NCBI RefSeq assembly: GCF_900110275.1
Contig: NZ_FODC01000001.1
Coordinates: 558,001-622,000, forward strand
DNA: 64,000 nt
From: Duganella sp. CF517
GTDB taxonomy: Bacteria; Pseudomonadota; Gammaproteobacteria; Burkholderiales; Burkholderiaceae_D
Direction of reading: 5' to 3'
The translations under genes and the position numbers were made by a program. The notes beneath the pieces were generated by a model. The model saw only the letters and a list, made by a program, of their open reading frames with translations. It made no database searches and was not told where the DNA came from. This document shows positions 56,558-64,000 of this stretch, in pieces (positions within the stretch are counted from its first letter, which is position 1; every line of letters starts with the position of its first letter).

Positions 56558-57544
56558 TTAAGCGATCGACGGCTTTCCGAAGACCGGCATGCCCTGCCCG
56601 TCCCATTTGAGCGGCTTGACATAGGTATGACGGTCGGGATTCCACAGCGGGTCGCCGATAATCTCGGTGTAGGTCCTTGCATGATAAACCAACATGACAG
56701 TTTCGCCATCATCGCCGATGGTGAAGCTGTTATGTCCCGGGCCGTAGACGCCGTGCTCGAAGCAGGTTTGCAGCACCGGTTCCTTCAGTTTGGTCCACGA
56801 GGACGGGTCCAGCAGGTCGGCGTTTTCGTCCGCCCACAGCAGGCCCATGGCGTAGTTCTCGTCGGTGGCGCTGGCCGAATAGCTGATGAAGATCTTGCCG
56901 TTCTTTTTCAGCACGGACGGACCCTCGTTGACCCAGAAACCGCGGATCTCCCAGTCGAATTCCGGCTTGCTCAGCATGACCGGCGGGCCGCCCAGCTGCC
57001 ACGGGGTTGTCATCGGCGCGATGTACAGGTTGGAGTTGCCTTCGATGGCCACGTCCTTCTGCGCCCACAGGTAGTACAACTGGCCGTTGTGGGTGAAGGT
57101 GGTGGCGTCCAGGCAGAAGGTGTCGACGCCGGTGTCGATCTGGCCCATGAACTCCCACTCGCCCTCCAGCGGATTGGCGTTCTGGTTGCGGATCGCGTAC
57201 ATGCGGTGCTGGAAAAGCTTGTGCTTGATCTCGCGGCTGGGCGCGGCGGCGAAGTAGACATACCAGGCGCCCTGGTTGAAGTGGATCTCCGGCGCCCAAA
57301 CCAGTTCGCTGTACGCGCCGGTCTCCGGCTTGAACCAGACGTCGACCTTTTCGGCGTCGACCAGGCCGGCGATGGTTTTCGCGCGGCGCAGTTCGATGCG
57401 GTCGTACTGCGGCACCGAGGCCGTGAAGTAGTAATAGCCGTCGCTGTGGCGGATGATAAAAGGATCGGCGCGCTGTTCGATCAGCGGCTGCAGTACGTCT
57501 TTGCTTTCCATTGCTTCGTTTTCCAAAAAATTAGACTGCCACAT
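56558..57544 (-). CDS. Cytoplasmic glycoside hydrolase family 43
   Basis: A 328-residue GH43 without a signal peptide. The carboxylates fit Asp27 (QRADPFI), Asp146 (FCLDATTF) and Glu207 (VNEGPS). It resembles the alpha-L-arabinofuranosidase/beta-xylosidase branch of the family that acts on short oligosaccharides. It follows the symporter gene with a 14-base overlap, so it probably splits the imported oligosaccharides inside the cell. ATG 57544 has GGGAG upstream; ATG 57511 is an alternative start. Confidence 0.87.
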   Translation of the reverse strand: MWQSNFLENEAMESKDVLQPLIEQRADPFIIRHSDGYYYFTASVPQYDRIELRRAKTIAGLVDAEKVDVWFKPETGAYSELVWAPEIHFNQGAWYVYFAAAPSREIKHKLFQHRMYAIRNQNANPLEGEWEFMGQIDTGVDTFCLDATTFTHNGQLYYLWAQKDVAIEGNSNLYIAPMTTPWQLGGPPVMLSKPEFDWEIRGFWVNEGPSVLKKNGKIFISYSASATDENYAMGLLWADENADLLDPSSWTKLKEPVLQTCFEHGVYGPGHNSFTIGDDGETVMLVYHARTYTEIIGDPLWNPDRHTYVKPLKWDGQGMPVFGKPSIA

Positions 57545-58886
57545 AAGAATCGGCTCCCATTTGCTTCTTCACTTCCGTGTAATACTCGTCGGTCACCCGG
57601 TATTTGAACATCAAAAGTCCCATCAAGGTATGGAAGAAACCGGGGATCAGGGTCATCATCAGCACGATGCCGTGCAGCGCGAACGCGGTCTGCTCGTGGT
57701 TCGGCTGATACTGGAAGTACGTCAGCAGGCCGCCGGCGAGCGCGCCGGCCACGCCCATGCCGGCCTTCTGGCACACCGAGATGCCGCCGAAGGCGAAGCC
57801 GGATACGCGCTTGCCGGTCTTGACCTGGCCGTAGTCGATGGTCTCGGCGATGGCCGACCAGAACACCGGCGCATGCAGGTCCACCACGAACGACAGCACG
57901 AAGTACAGCACGAACGCCAGCATGATGTCGCCCGGCTTGACGAAAAAGTAGATCGCGGCGCTGATCACGCCCACGGCGATCTGGCTCCAGCGGAACAGCT
58001 TGACCTTGCAATAGAACTTGGTGATCCAGGTCGAGGCGATCATCGACAGGATCGCGGCGACCACGCCGATCGACAGGAAGGTGGCCACGGTGGCGGTGCC
58101 GCCGCCCAGATAGTATTTGACGTAATAGATCGCCGCCGTCGCGCGCAGCACATAGCCGATGGTGCCGGTCACGCACACGCCGCACAGGATCAGCCACTGG
58201 TCGTTTTGCAGCAGCACCTTGAGCTGCGCCCACAGCGACTGGCGCTGCACCACGTGGATCACGCGCTCCTTGGTGGTGAAGAAGCAGAACAGGAACAGCG
58301 CCACGCCCATCGCCGCCATCACCGCCATCGCCGCCTGGTAGCCGGTGGCCGCGTTGCCGCCGCCCCAGCGCTCGGAAAGGACGGGAACCACCACGGTCAC
58401 CATGAAGGCGCCGACCTTGGCGAAGAACAGGCGGTAGCCGTTGGCCGACAGGCGCTCCTGCGGATCGTTGGTCAGGCTGCTCGGCAGCGAGATGTAGGCC
58501 ACGCCGACGCCGGAGGTCATGACGGTCATGATGATGTAGGTCGAATAGGCCCAGACCAGCTTCGCGTCGTAACCCCAGTCGGGCGTGGTGAAGACGAAGA
58601 ACACGCTGATGCCGTAGGGGACGGCGAGCAGCAGCAGCCATGGGCGGTAGCGGCCCATGCGCACGCTGGCATAGCGGTCGGTGAGTTGGCCCACCACCAG
58701 GTCGGCGATGGCGCCGACGAATTTGACCACCAGGAACAGCAAGGCCAGGTCGGAGGTCTTCAATCCATAGATATCGGTGTAGAAGAACGTGATGATCAAC
58801 ATCATCGACGAAATCACCACGTTCAACGCCATGTCGCCGGCGCCAAAGCCCACTTTTTCCAACAGCGATAATTTTTGATTCGACAT
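57531..58886 (-). CDS. GPH-family sugar:cation symporter
   Basis: A 451-residue inner-membrane carrier of the glycoside-pentoside-hexuronide family (MelB/XynP-like). It begins EKVGFGAGDMALNVV, has the cation-site region KFVGAIADLVVGQLTDR and the loop MGRYRPWLLLLAVPYG, and shows about 12 helices. With the neighbouring cytoplasmic GH43 it likely imports arabino-oligosaccharides. It shares the unit of the TonB receptor, from which it is separated by a hairpin. Confidence 0.9.
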   Translation of the reverse strand: MSNQKLSLLEKVGFGAGDMALNVVISSMMLIITFFYTDIYGLKTSDLALLFLVVKFVGAIADLVVGQLTDRYASVRMGRYRPWLLLLAVPYGISVFFVFTTPDWGYDAKLVWAYSTYIIMTVMTSGVGVAYISLPSSLTNDPQERLSANGYRLFFAKVGAFMVTVVVPVLSERWGGGNAATGYQAAMAVMAAMGVALFLFCFFTTKERVIHVVQRQSLWAQLKVLLQNDQWLILCGVCVTGTIGYVLRATAAIYYVKYYLGGGTATVATFLSIGVVAAILSMIASTWITKFYCKVKLFRWSQIAVGVISAAIYFFVKPGDIMLAFVLYFVLSFVVDLHAPVFWSAIAETIDYGQVKTGKRVSGFAFGGISVCQKAGMGVAGALAGGLLTYFQYQPNHEQTAFALHGIVLMMTLIPGFFHTLMGLLMFKYRVTDEYYTEVKKQMGADSYVAV

Positions 58887-58908
58887 TTACGACCTCTTAA
58901 AAATGCAG

Positions 58909-58930
58909 CTATCCCGCAGAAGCGGGATAG
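58909..58930 (-). other. Hairpin between TonB receptor and symporter genes
   Basis: A perfect 9-bp stem (58909-58917 with 58922-58930) and four-base loop 20 bases after the receptor stop. On the minus strand it is followed by CTGCATTTTT, an imperfect T run, so it may end part of the transcripts and keep the receptor at a higher level than the symporter. Confidence 0.55.
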
Positions 58931-58950
58931 TTTTTAACGACGTGGTGACA

Positions 58951-61662
58951 TCAGTACTTCAAGTTCATCGACAGGCCGACCGTGCGATCATAGCGGCGCG
59001 TGTCACGCGGGAAGATCTTCGAATCCGACCAGTAATCCTGGAACTTGAAGTTCAGCAGATTGGTGCCGGTCAGGTTGACGGTCACGTGCGGGTTGATCTT
59101 GTAGCTCAGCGAACCATCGAGCGACGACATCGCCTTGACGATCAAATCCTTCGGCACCAGGTTCGGATTGTTCCTGTCCGGCGTGTCGGCGTAGGTGTCG
59201 ACGAACTTCGAACGCCAGTTGTACGCCAGGCGCGCCGACCAGCCCTCTTTCTCGTACAGCGCCACGACGTTGTACGACAGGCGCGACATGCCAGCGAACG
59301 GCTTGCCCTCGATATCCTTGTTCTCGGACGCGGTCACGCCGCCTTCGCTGTAGGTCACGTTGGCCTGCAAACCGAAGCCGCTCAACCAGCCGGGCAAACC
59401 GTCATAGAACTGCTGGTATGCCAGCTCGACGCCCTGCAGATGACCCTTGTCGGTGTTGAACGGGCGGGTCGTATTGTAAGGAATGCCCTGGAAGGTCTCC
59501 GATATCACACGGTTCATGATGTAGCCGTCGAAGTTATGACGGAACACCGTGCCGCTCAGGGAGCCGGTCGGCGCGAAGTACCACTCCAGCGAGGTATCGA
59601 AGTTCTGCGCGGTGAACGGCTTCAAATCCGAATTGCCGCCGCTCGCCGTCGCCACGTTGGTGGTGCCGTTCGGCTTGATGTACGCGGTGGCGGGATTAAG
59701 CTGGCCGAAGTCCGGACGCGTCATCGTCTTAGCGTAGGCGAAACGCGCCAGCAGATCCTTGCGCAGCGCCAGCTTGAAGTTCGCGCTCGGCAGCACTTCG
59801 GTGTTGGACGAGTCCTTGTTGGTCGGCGCCAGCACGCCATCGACGCTGTCGTTGGCCTGGATGTCCGAATCGGTTTTGGTCACACGCACGCCGAGCACAC
59901 CATCGACCGGGAACTCGCCCAGGTCGAAACCGACCTTCGCTTTGCCGTAGAAGGCGTAGTTCTTCTCCTTGTTGGAGAAGAAGGACGCCGGATCGAGCGC
60001 CCTGGCGCCGGCGTTGCCGGTGGCGGCGGCGCGGATCACCGAGGTGTTGTTGATCAAAAAGCCGGCGCAAGGCGTCGACCACTTCGGCGTGCCGTAATTC
60101 TCGGAGAACTCCGTGGTGCTGCACGACAGGCCCGGAATGCTCGACATGGCGATGCCGGCCGGCGTCGGCACGCTGCCCTCGAACGACTTGATCGAGCTGG
60201 CGCTGCGCTCATTCAGGCGCAGGCCGCCGCTGAACTCCTTGAACAAGCCATCCGCTTCCGGCGTGTAGGTCACGTCGCCACGCCAGTCGGTCGACTTGCC
60301 GCGATCCCTGCCGTAACGGTCGAAGAACTGCGACAGGAAGATTTTGCTTGGATCGTTCAACGCCGGGCTCTGATACTGCACGAATGCGCCGCCGTTGACG
60401 TTGGTCTTGACGAACACATTGTCGACATTGAGGCTGGTGTCGAGGATCGGATTGACCCAATCGAATTTGCTGCGCGTGGTCGCCAGTTCGGTGGTCGCGC
60501 GCAGGCCCGGCGCCACGCGCCAGTTGGCGCCGATCGCGTACTGCGAAGCGGTGCTGGTGTTCTCGCGGCCCTGGGTCGACAGGATGGTGAACGCATTGGT
60601 CGACGTGATGGTATCGGTCTGGTTGGTGCCCGGAATTTTGGTGACCTTGATCTGATCGGCCGACGTCGCCCATGGCAGGCCGACGAAGAAGTCGGTCTCC
60701 TCCGTGTTTTTCAGCACCGAATGCAAACCCTCGGCATACACCTCCAGATCGGCGTTCGGCTTCCATTGCAGCGCGAAGTTCGCGGCCTGGCGCTTGCGCT
60801 GGCCGTGCACGTCCTGCAGGCCGACCAGATCGGGGCCGGTCAGGTTGGGCGCGGCGAAGCTTTTATCGATCGGGAAGGTCTGGAACGCGCGCTCCTCCTG
60901 GAAGCGGTCCTTGATCGACGACACGCCGAACAATGCGCCCACTTCGCCGATGCCGGTTTTCCAGCGGTTCGACACCATGCCGGACAACTCCGGATCGGTG
61001 GCCTTGGCCTTGTCCTTGTTCTTGGCGCCGACCTGCGCGCTGGCGGTGAATTCCTTGAAGTCGAAGGGACGGTTGGTGCGCACGTCGATCACGCCGGCGA
61101 TGCCGCCCTCCACCTGGTCGGCGCTCTGCGACTTGTAGACGTCGGCGCGCTGCAGCATGGTCGAAGGGATGTCGGCCAGCTTGATATAGCGGCCGGTGGT
61201 GGTGAACATCTCGCGGCCGTTGATCAGCGTGGCGATGCCGGGCAAGCCGCGAATCAGCACCGTATTGGCTTCGCCGGCGTCGCGTCGCACCTGGATGCCG
61301 CTGACGCGGGCCAGTGTCTGGGCCACGTTCGTGTCCGGGAATTTGCCGATATCGTCGGCGACGATCGAATCGATGACGTTGTCCGAATCCTGCTTGATCT
61401 TCTGCGCGCTCTGCGCGGCGCGGCGCACGCCGGTCACGGTGACGACGGCCGCGGGAGCGGGCGTGGTCTCGGCGGCGGCAGGTGTTTCAGCGGCGGCAGG
61501 CGCGGCGACGGCTGGAGCTGGAGCTGGAGCGGCCGGAGTATCTTGGGCCAGGGCCGGGAAGGCGCTCAGAAGGCCGGCGGCGGCCAGTACTGCGACGCTC
61601 GATTTGAGGACGAGGCGATGCTTCGCCTGGGACTCGCGAGTCCCGGAGGTGAGGTAGTTCAT
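58951..61662 (-). CDS. TonB-dependent receptor for arabinan oligosaccharides (inferred)
   Basis: A 903-residue outer-membrane receptor. A signal peptide (about 15-40, ending FPALA) is followed by an Ala/Pro/Glu-rich stretch (about 42-72). The plug domain (about 75-190) has VVTVTGVRRA, DDIGKFPDTNVAQTLARVSGIQV and NTVLIRGLP. A 22-strand-type barrel ends in the terminal Tyr of SMNLKY. Energy comes from TonB-ExbBD encoded elsewhere. I chose ATG 61662 because of GGAG five bases upstream. No SusD-like gene is present, as usual in Proteobacteria. Confidence 0.92.
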   Translation of the reverse strand: MNYLTSGTRESQAKHRLVLKSSVAVLAAAGLLSAFPALAQDTPAAPAPAPAVAAPAAAETPAAAETTPAPAAVVTVTGVRRAAQSAQKIKQDSDNVIDSIVADDIGKFPDTNVAQTLARVSGIQVRRDAGEANTVLIRGLPGIATLINGREMFTTTGRYIKLADIPSTMLQRADVYKSQSADQVEGGIAGVIDVRTNRPFDFKEFTASAQVGAKNKDKAKATDPELSGMVSNRWKTGIGEVGALFGVSSIKDRFQEERAFQTFPIDKSFAAPNLTGPDLVGLQDVHGQRKRQAANFALQWKPNADLEVYAEGLHSVLKNTEETDFFVGLPWATSADQIKVTKIPGTNQTDTITSTNAFTILSTQGRENTSTASQYAIGANWRVAPGLRATTELATTRSKFDWVNPILDTSLNVDNVFVKTNVNGGAFVQYQSPALNDPSKIFLSQFFDRYGRDRGKSTDWRGDVTYTPEADGLFKEFSGGLRLNERSASSIKSFEGSVPTPAGIAMSSIPGLSCSTTEFSENYGTPKWSTPCAGFLINNTSVIRAAATGNAGARALDPASFFSNKEKNYAFYGKAKVGFDLGEFPVDGVLGVRVTKTDSDIQANDSVDGVLAPTNKDSSNTEVLPSANFKLALRKDLLARFAYAKTMTRPDFGQLNPATAYIKPNGTTNVATASGGNSDLKPFTAQNFDTSLEWYFAPTGSLSGTVFRHNFDGYIMNRVISETFQGIPYNTTRPFNTDKGHLQGVELAYQQFYDGLPGWLSGFGLQANVTYSEGGVTASENKDIEGKPFAGMSRLSYNVVALYEKEGWSARLAYNWRSKFVDTYADTPDRNNPNLVPKDLIVKAMSSLDGSLSYKINPHVTVNLTGTNLLNFKFQDYWSDSKIFPRDTRRYDRTVGLSMNLKY

Positions 61663-61732
61663 AGGTCTCCAGTGTTGTCTGTTATCTGTTTTTATGGGAG
61701 AGCTGCCACGCTGGGTGCAACTTTCGGATTTC

Positions 61733-61799
61733 ATCTTAGAGGCAGAGCAAAAAACAAACCAATCAATTTTTTCGGGTTTTCGATACCAAAAAAAGTATC
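61733..61799 (-). promoter_or_regulatory. Operator and promoter of the TonB receptor unit
   Basis: Read on the minus strand: 18-bp repeat GATACT-T6-GGTATC (61799-61782), 19 bp, -35 TTGGTT (61762-61757), 18 bp, -10 TAAGAT (61738-61733). It has the same spacing as the other two modules. The rest of the 321-base gap 61663-61983 holds the receptor leader and, on the other side, presumably the promoter of the DUF4126 gene; I see nothing else in it. Confidence 0.8.
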
Positions 61800-61983
61800 A
61801 CTGGCAAAAACCGCCCCGGGGTCAAGTCTGTCATTCGGACACAAGCTGATCGGTACAGTGGTTTACCGCACCTAACGTGAGGGATGAAGTTCCCGCGCAC
61901 GCCGTACGGCGCCACGCGAATGCTAGACTTTTCTTATCACTCGATACCAGAATCAACAATCCCCAACTACCAGGAGTCACAAC

Positions 61984-62457
61984 ATGAAACTCAGCAGCCT
62001 GCTGCCTTCCGTACTGATCGGCGCCGTTGCCAGCGCCCGTTCGATGACGCCGATGGCCACCATCTCGGCCGCCCGCCTGGCGCACCGTCACACCACCGGC
62101 AAACTGGTACTTTTGGACCGCCCCCTGTTCAAGTACGGCGCGTTGGCCATGGGAGCCGGTGAGCTATTGGGCGATAAAATGAAAACGGCGCCTGACCGCA
62201 CCGTTTTTTTGGGACTGCTGGCACGCGTGGCGAGCGCCGGGATCGCGGGCGCGGCCCTGGCGCCAGAGGGCAAGGAGAAAACCGGCGCGGCGGTCGCGGT
62301 GGCAACCGCCGTGCCGCTCGCCTATCTGACGCTGTCGGGGCGCAAAAAGGCCATGGCCAGCATCGGCCAAACCCGCAGCGGCCTGATTGAAGACGCGCTG
62401 ATCGTCGCCGCCGGCGTCGCCATCGTGGCGCTGGCGACGCGATCGAAAACCGAGTAG
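61984..62457 (+). CDS. DUF4126 membrane protein
   Basis: A 157-residue protein with three or four hydrophobic segments and the family motif ASARSMTPMA (about 16-25). The function of DUF4126 proteins is unknown. A GGAG ribosome site precedes the ATG. It is divergent from the TonB receptor and not linked to the arabinose locus by any visible signal. Confidence 0.82.
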   Translation: MKLSSLLPSVLIGAVASARSMTPMATISAARLAHRHTTGKLVLLDRPLFKYGALAMGAGELLGDKMKTAPDRTVFLGLLARVASAGIAGAALAPEGKEKTGAAVAVATAVPLAYLTLSGRKKAMASIGQTRSGLIEDALIVAAGVAIVALATRSKTE

Positions 62458-62505
62458 CCCGCGCCCATCAAAGGCCCCGGCCAATTTCCGTTCGCGCGAA
62501 TCGCT

Positions 62506-63165
62506 TCAAGCCTTGCGGCGGCGGCGGCCGATAACGCCCATCATGCCCAGCCCCGCCAGCAGCATCGCGTACGTCTCCGGTTCGGGAACGGCGGTGACGG
62601 CGGTGGCGTTGATGTTATCGATCGAGAAGCCATTGAACTCGGACAGATCGCTGCCGCTGCTGCTGAAGCGGACCGACACCAGGTTGGTGAAGCTCGACGA
62701 GAAGGCATACGAGGTGAAATTGAGGCCGCCGGTACTGCCGGTCGATTTATCGATCTGGAAGGCTTGGTGCACAGTACCGCCGCCGGCCAGCACGCCGGTA
62801 ACGTCGATCTGATTGGGGATGAAGATCGAGCCCTCACCGAAGTTGAAGGCGCCGGCGCCGTCAAAGCTGGACAGGCCGAACAAGCCGCCGCCGGCCTTCG
62901 TCATCGTCAGCGACGTCGACTCCGGGCCATATGGCGCCACGAAGTATTGGGTGCCGTTGTCAGGGCACTGTGCGCCGCAGTAGGAACCGGTGGGCGTGAC
63001 GGCGGCGCCGTCCCCGACCAGGCTGAAATCAAAGCCACCCGAGGAAAAATCCTGGTCGGTATAGGCCGGGACGTCTTCAAAATCCACCGTGACGGCATGG
63101 GCCTGGATCGACAGGATGGCGCCGCAGGCGACCAGGACGTTGGCGGTCAGCATTTTCAAATTCAT
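62506..63165 (-). CDS. PEP-CTERM sorting domain protein
   Basis: A 219-residue exported protein with a Sec signal peptide (about 1-23, ending IQAHA). The body is Gly/Ser/Phe-rich and carries one Cys pair (GSYCGAQCPDNG). The C-terminal sorting signal is PEPETYAMLLAGLGMMGVIGRRRRKA: PEP motif, hydrophobic helix and basic tail. It would be handled by an exosortase, probably at the cell surface. I chose ATG 63165 (GGAG upstream). Function unknown. Confidence 0.88.
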   Translation of the reverse strand: MNLKMLTANVLVACGAILSIQAHAVTVDFEDVPAYTDQDFSSGGFDFSLVGDGAAVTPTGSYCGAQCPDNGTQYFVAPYGPESTSLTMTKAGGGLFGLSSFDGAGAFNFGEGSIFIPNQIDVTGVLAGGGTVHQAFQIDKSTGSTGGLNFTSYAFSSSFTNLVSVRFSSSGSDLSEFNGFSIDNINATAVTAVPEPETYAMLLAGLGMMGVIGRRRRKA

Positions 63166-63271
63166 GAGTTCTCCAAAAATATTATTGTCATTTTGCATCG
63201 TAAATCGGCTGCGATATTAGCATGCGATTTTGCAAAGACATTCATATTTTTTGCGCTGGCCGCCGCCGGCC

Positions 63272-64000
63272 TTACTGGAAAGCGACTTCGGTGAAGCTGC
63301 GCAGTTTGCGGCTGTGCAGCCGATCCACACCCAGATCGCGCAGCATTTCCACGGCGCGGATGCCGATCCGCAGGTGCTGGTCGACGCGGTCTCGATAGAA
63401 CTTGTTGGCCATGCCCGGCAGCTTGATTTCGCCGTGCATCGGCTTGTCGCTCACGCACAGCAACGTCCCGTACGGCACCCGGAAACGGAAGCCGTTGGCG
63501 GCGATGGTCGCGCTTTCCATGTCCAGCGCGATCGCCCTGCTCTGGCTGAAACGCCGCTCGGGCGTGCGCTGCGGCAGCAATTCCCAGTTGCGGTTGTCGG
63601 TGCTGGCCACGGTGCCGGTGCGCATGATGCGCTTGAGGTCGTGCCCGGTCAGCTGCGTCACCTCGGCCACCGCCGCTTCGATCGCCACCTGCACCTCGGC
63701 CAGCGGCGGGATCGGCACCCACAGCGGCAAATCCTCGTCGAGCACGTGATCCTCGCGCACATAGCCGTGCGCGAGTACGTAATCGCCCAGCTCCTGCGTG
63801 TTGCGCAGGCCGGCGCAGTGGCCCAGCATCAGCCACGCGTGCGGACGCAGCACGGCGATGTGGTCGGTGATGGTCTTGGCGTTGGCCGGGCCGACGCCGA
63901 TATTGACCATCGAGATGCCGGCGCCGTCGGCGCGGATCAGGTGATAACCGGGCATCTGCGGCAGGCGCGGCAGCGCGGCGCCGAGCGCGTCGACCGCCTG
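63272..64000 (-). CDS. amn: AMP nucleosidase, 5' part outside window
   Basis: C-terminal 243 residues of AMP nucleosidase, which splits AMP into adenine and ribose 5-phosphate. The phosphorylase-fold nucleoside-binding region is clear: ISMVNIGVGPANAKTITDHIAVLRP, the GHCAGL motif and ALDMESATIAANGFRF with catalytic/binding residues. The frame runs past 64000 without a start, so the N-terminal regulatory domain lies outside. Confidence 0.92.
   Translation of the reverse strand, partial: QAVDALGAALPRLPQMPGYHLIRADGAGISMVNIGVGPANAKTITDHIAVLRPHAWLMLGHCAGLRNTQELGDYVLAHGYVREDHVLDEDLPLWVPIPPLAEVQVAIEAAVAEVTQLTGHDLKRIMRTGTVASTDNRNWELLPQRTPERRFSQSRAIALDMESATIAANGFRFRVPYGTLLCVSDKPMHGEIKLPGMANKFYRDRVDQHLRIGIRAVEMLRDLGVDRLHSRKLRSFTEVAFQ

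Noticed and set aside
58903..61875. A 990-codon open frame on the plus strand across the TonB receptor gene, and similar long antisense frames at 48081-50111, 55490-57607 and 26338-28176
   Set aside because: They mirror real genes in the opposite strand, are rich in Arg/His/Gly/Ala/Gln typical of shadow frames at high GC, and lack family motifs and ribosome sites.
61936..61954. TATCACTCGATACC near the DUF4126 gene as another LysR operator copy
   Set aside because: The half-sites do not keep the 6-base spacing and inverted order of the four accepted sites, and no matching -35/-10 follows.
63258..63275. GGCCGCCGCCGGCC palindrome at the end of the AMP nucleosidase gene as a terminator
   Set aside because: The stem is very short around a GC core, and the minus transcript is followed by A residues, not T residues.

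Overview
The window looks like chromosomal DNA of a high-GC betaproteobacterium, most likely an Oxalobacteraceae member (Massilia/Duganella/Janthinobacterium type). The evidence is gene content and codon bias: a malonate decarboxylase operon with a TRAP carrier, a phasin, an OFA-family MFS carrier, a PEP-CTERM protein, large TonB-dependent receptors and LysR regulators. I saw no phage genes, insertion sequences, CRISPR arrays or rRNA. Long antisense open frames are common, as expected at this GC content, and I treated them as shadows.

Layout. 1-7.9 kb: end of a TRAP transporter (dctQ, dctM), then mdcA-C-D-E-G-B-H for malonate decarboxylation and assembly of its phosphoribosyl-dephospho-CoA cofactor. 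7.9-11 kb: trxC, a phasin and an OFA-type MFS carrier on the minus strand. 11.2-17.7 kb: a very small flagellar-rod-like protein, then a CoA ligase with a complete branched-chain-amino-acid-type ABC transporter. 17.7-31.7 kb: housekeeping and signalling genes (DUF4105, LysR, peptidase C26, YbdK, two cation/proton antiporters, fghA, DJ-1/PfpI, cheV, tRNA-Gly, LytS/LytTR pair, PhnB-like protein, acyltransferase). 31.7-36.1 kb: penicillin/AHL acylase, GAF protein, receiver domain, MarR-GNAT fusion.

36.2-61.7 kb is the main feature: about 25 kb with all genes on the minus strand, forming one arabinan/L-arabinose utilisation locus. In transcription order: TonB-dependent receptor, GPH symporter, GH43, mutarotase; then L-arabonate dehydratase, FAH-family AraD1/GguC-like protein, 2-oxoglutarate semialdehyde dehydrogenase, SDR sugar dehydrogenase, GH97, GH51, lipoprotein GH43, GH127; then a YtfQ-YtfR-YtfT-YjfF type ABC importer and another GH43; then a LysR regulator. 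Together these would import arabinan fragments, cut them to arabinose and oxidise arabinose without phosphorylation to 2-oxoglutarate. No araBAD genes and no lactonase are present in the window.

Three transcription units of this locus start with the same promoter module: an 18-bp inverted repeat (GATAYC-N6-RGTATC type), exactly 19 bp, a TTGGWW -35 box, exactly 18 bp, and a TAGTAT/TAAGAT -10 box. The repeat is centred near -65, the classical LysR activator position. A fourth copy overlaps the promoter of the LysR gene itself. I infer that this LysR protein controls the whole locus. Several GC-rich hairpins lie between genes inside the long operon.

61.9-64 kb: a DUF4126 membrane protein, a PEP-CTERM exported protein, and the 3' part of an AMP nucleosidase gene cut by the window end.
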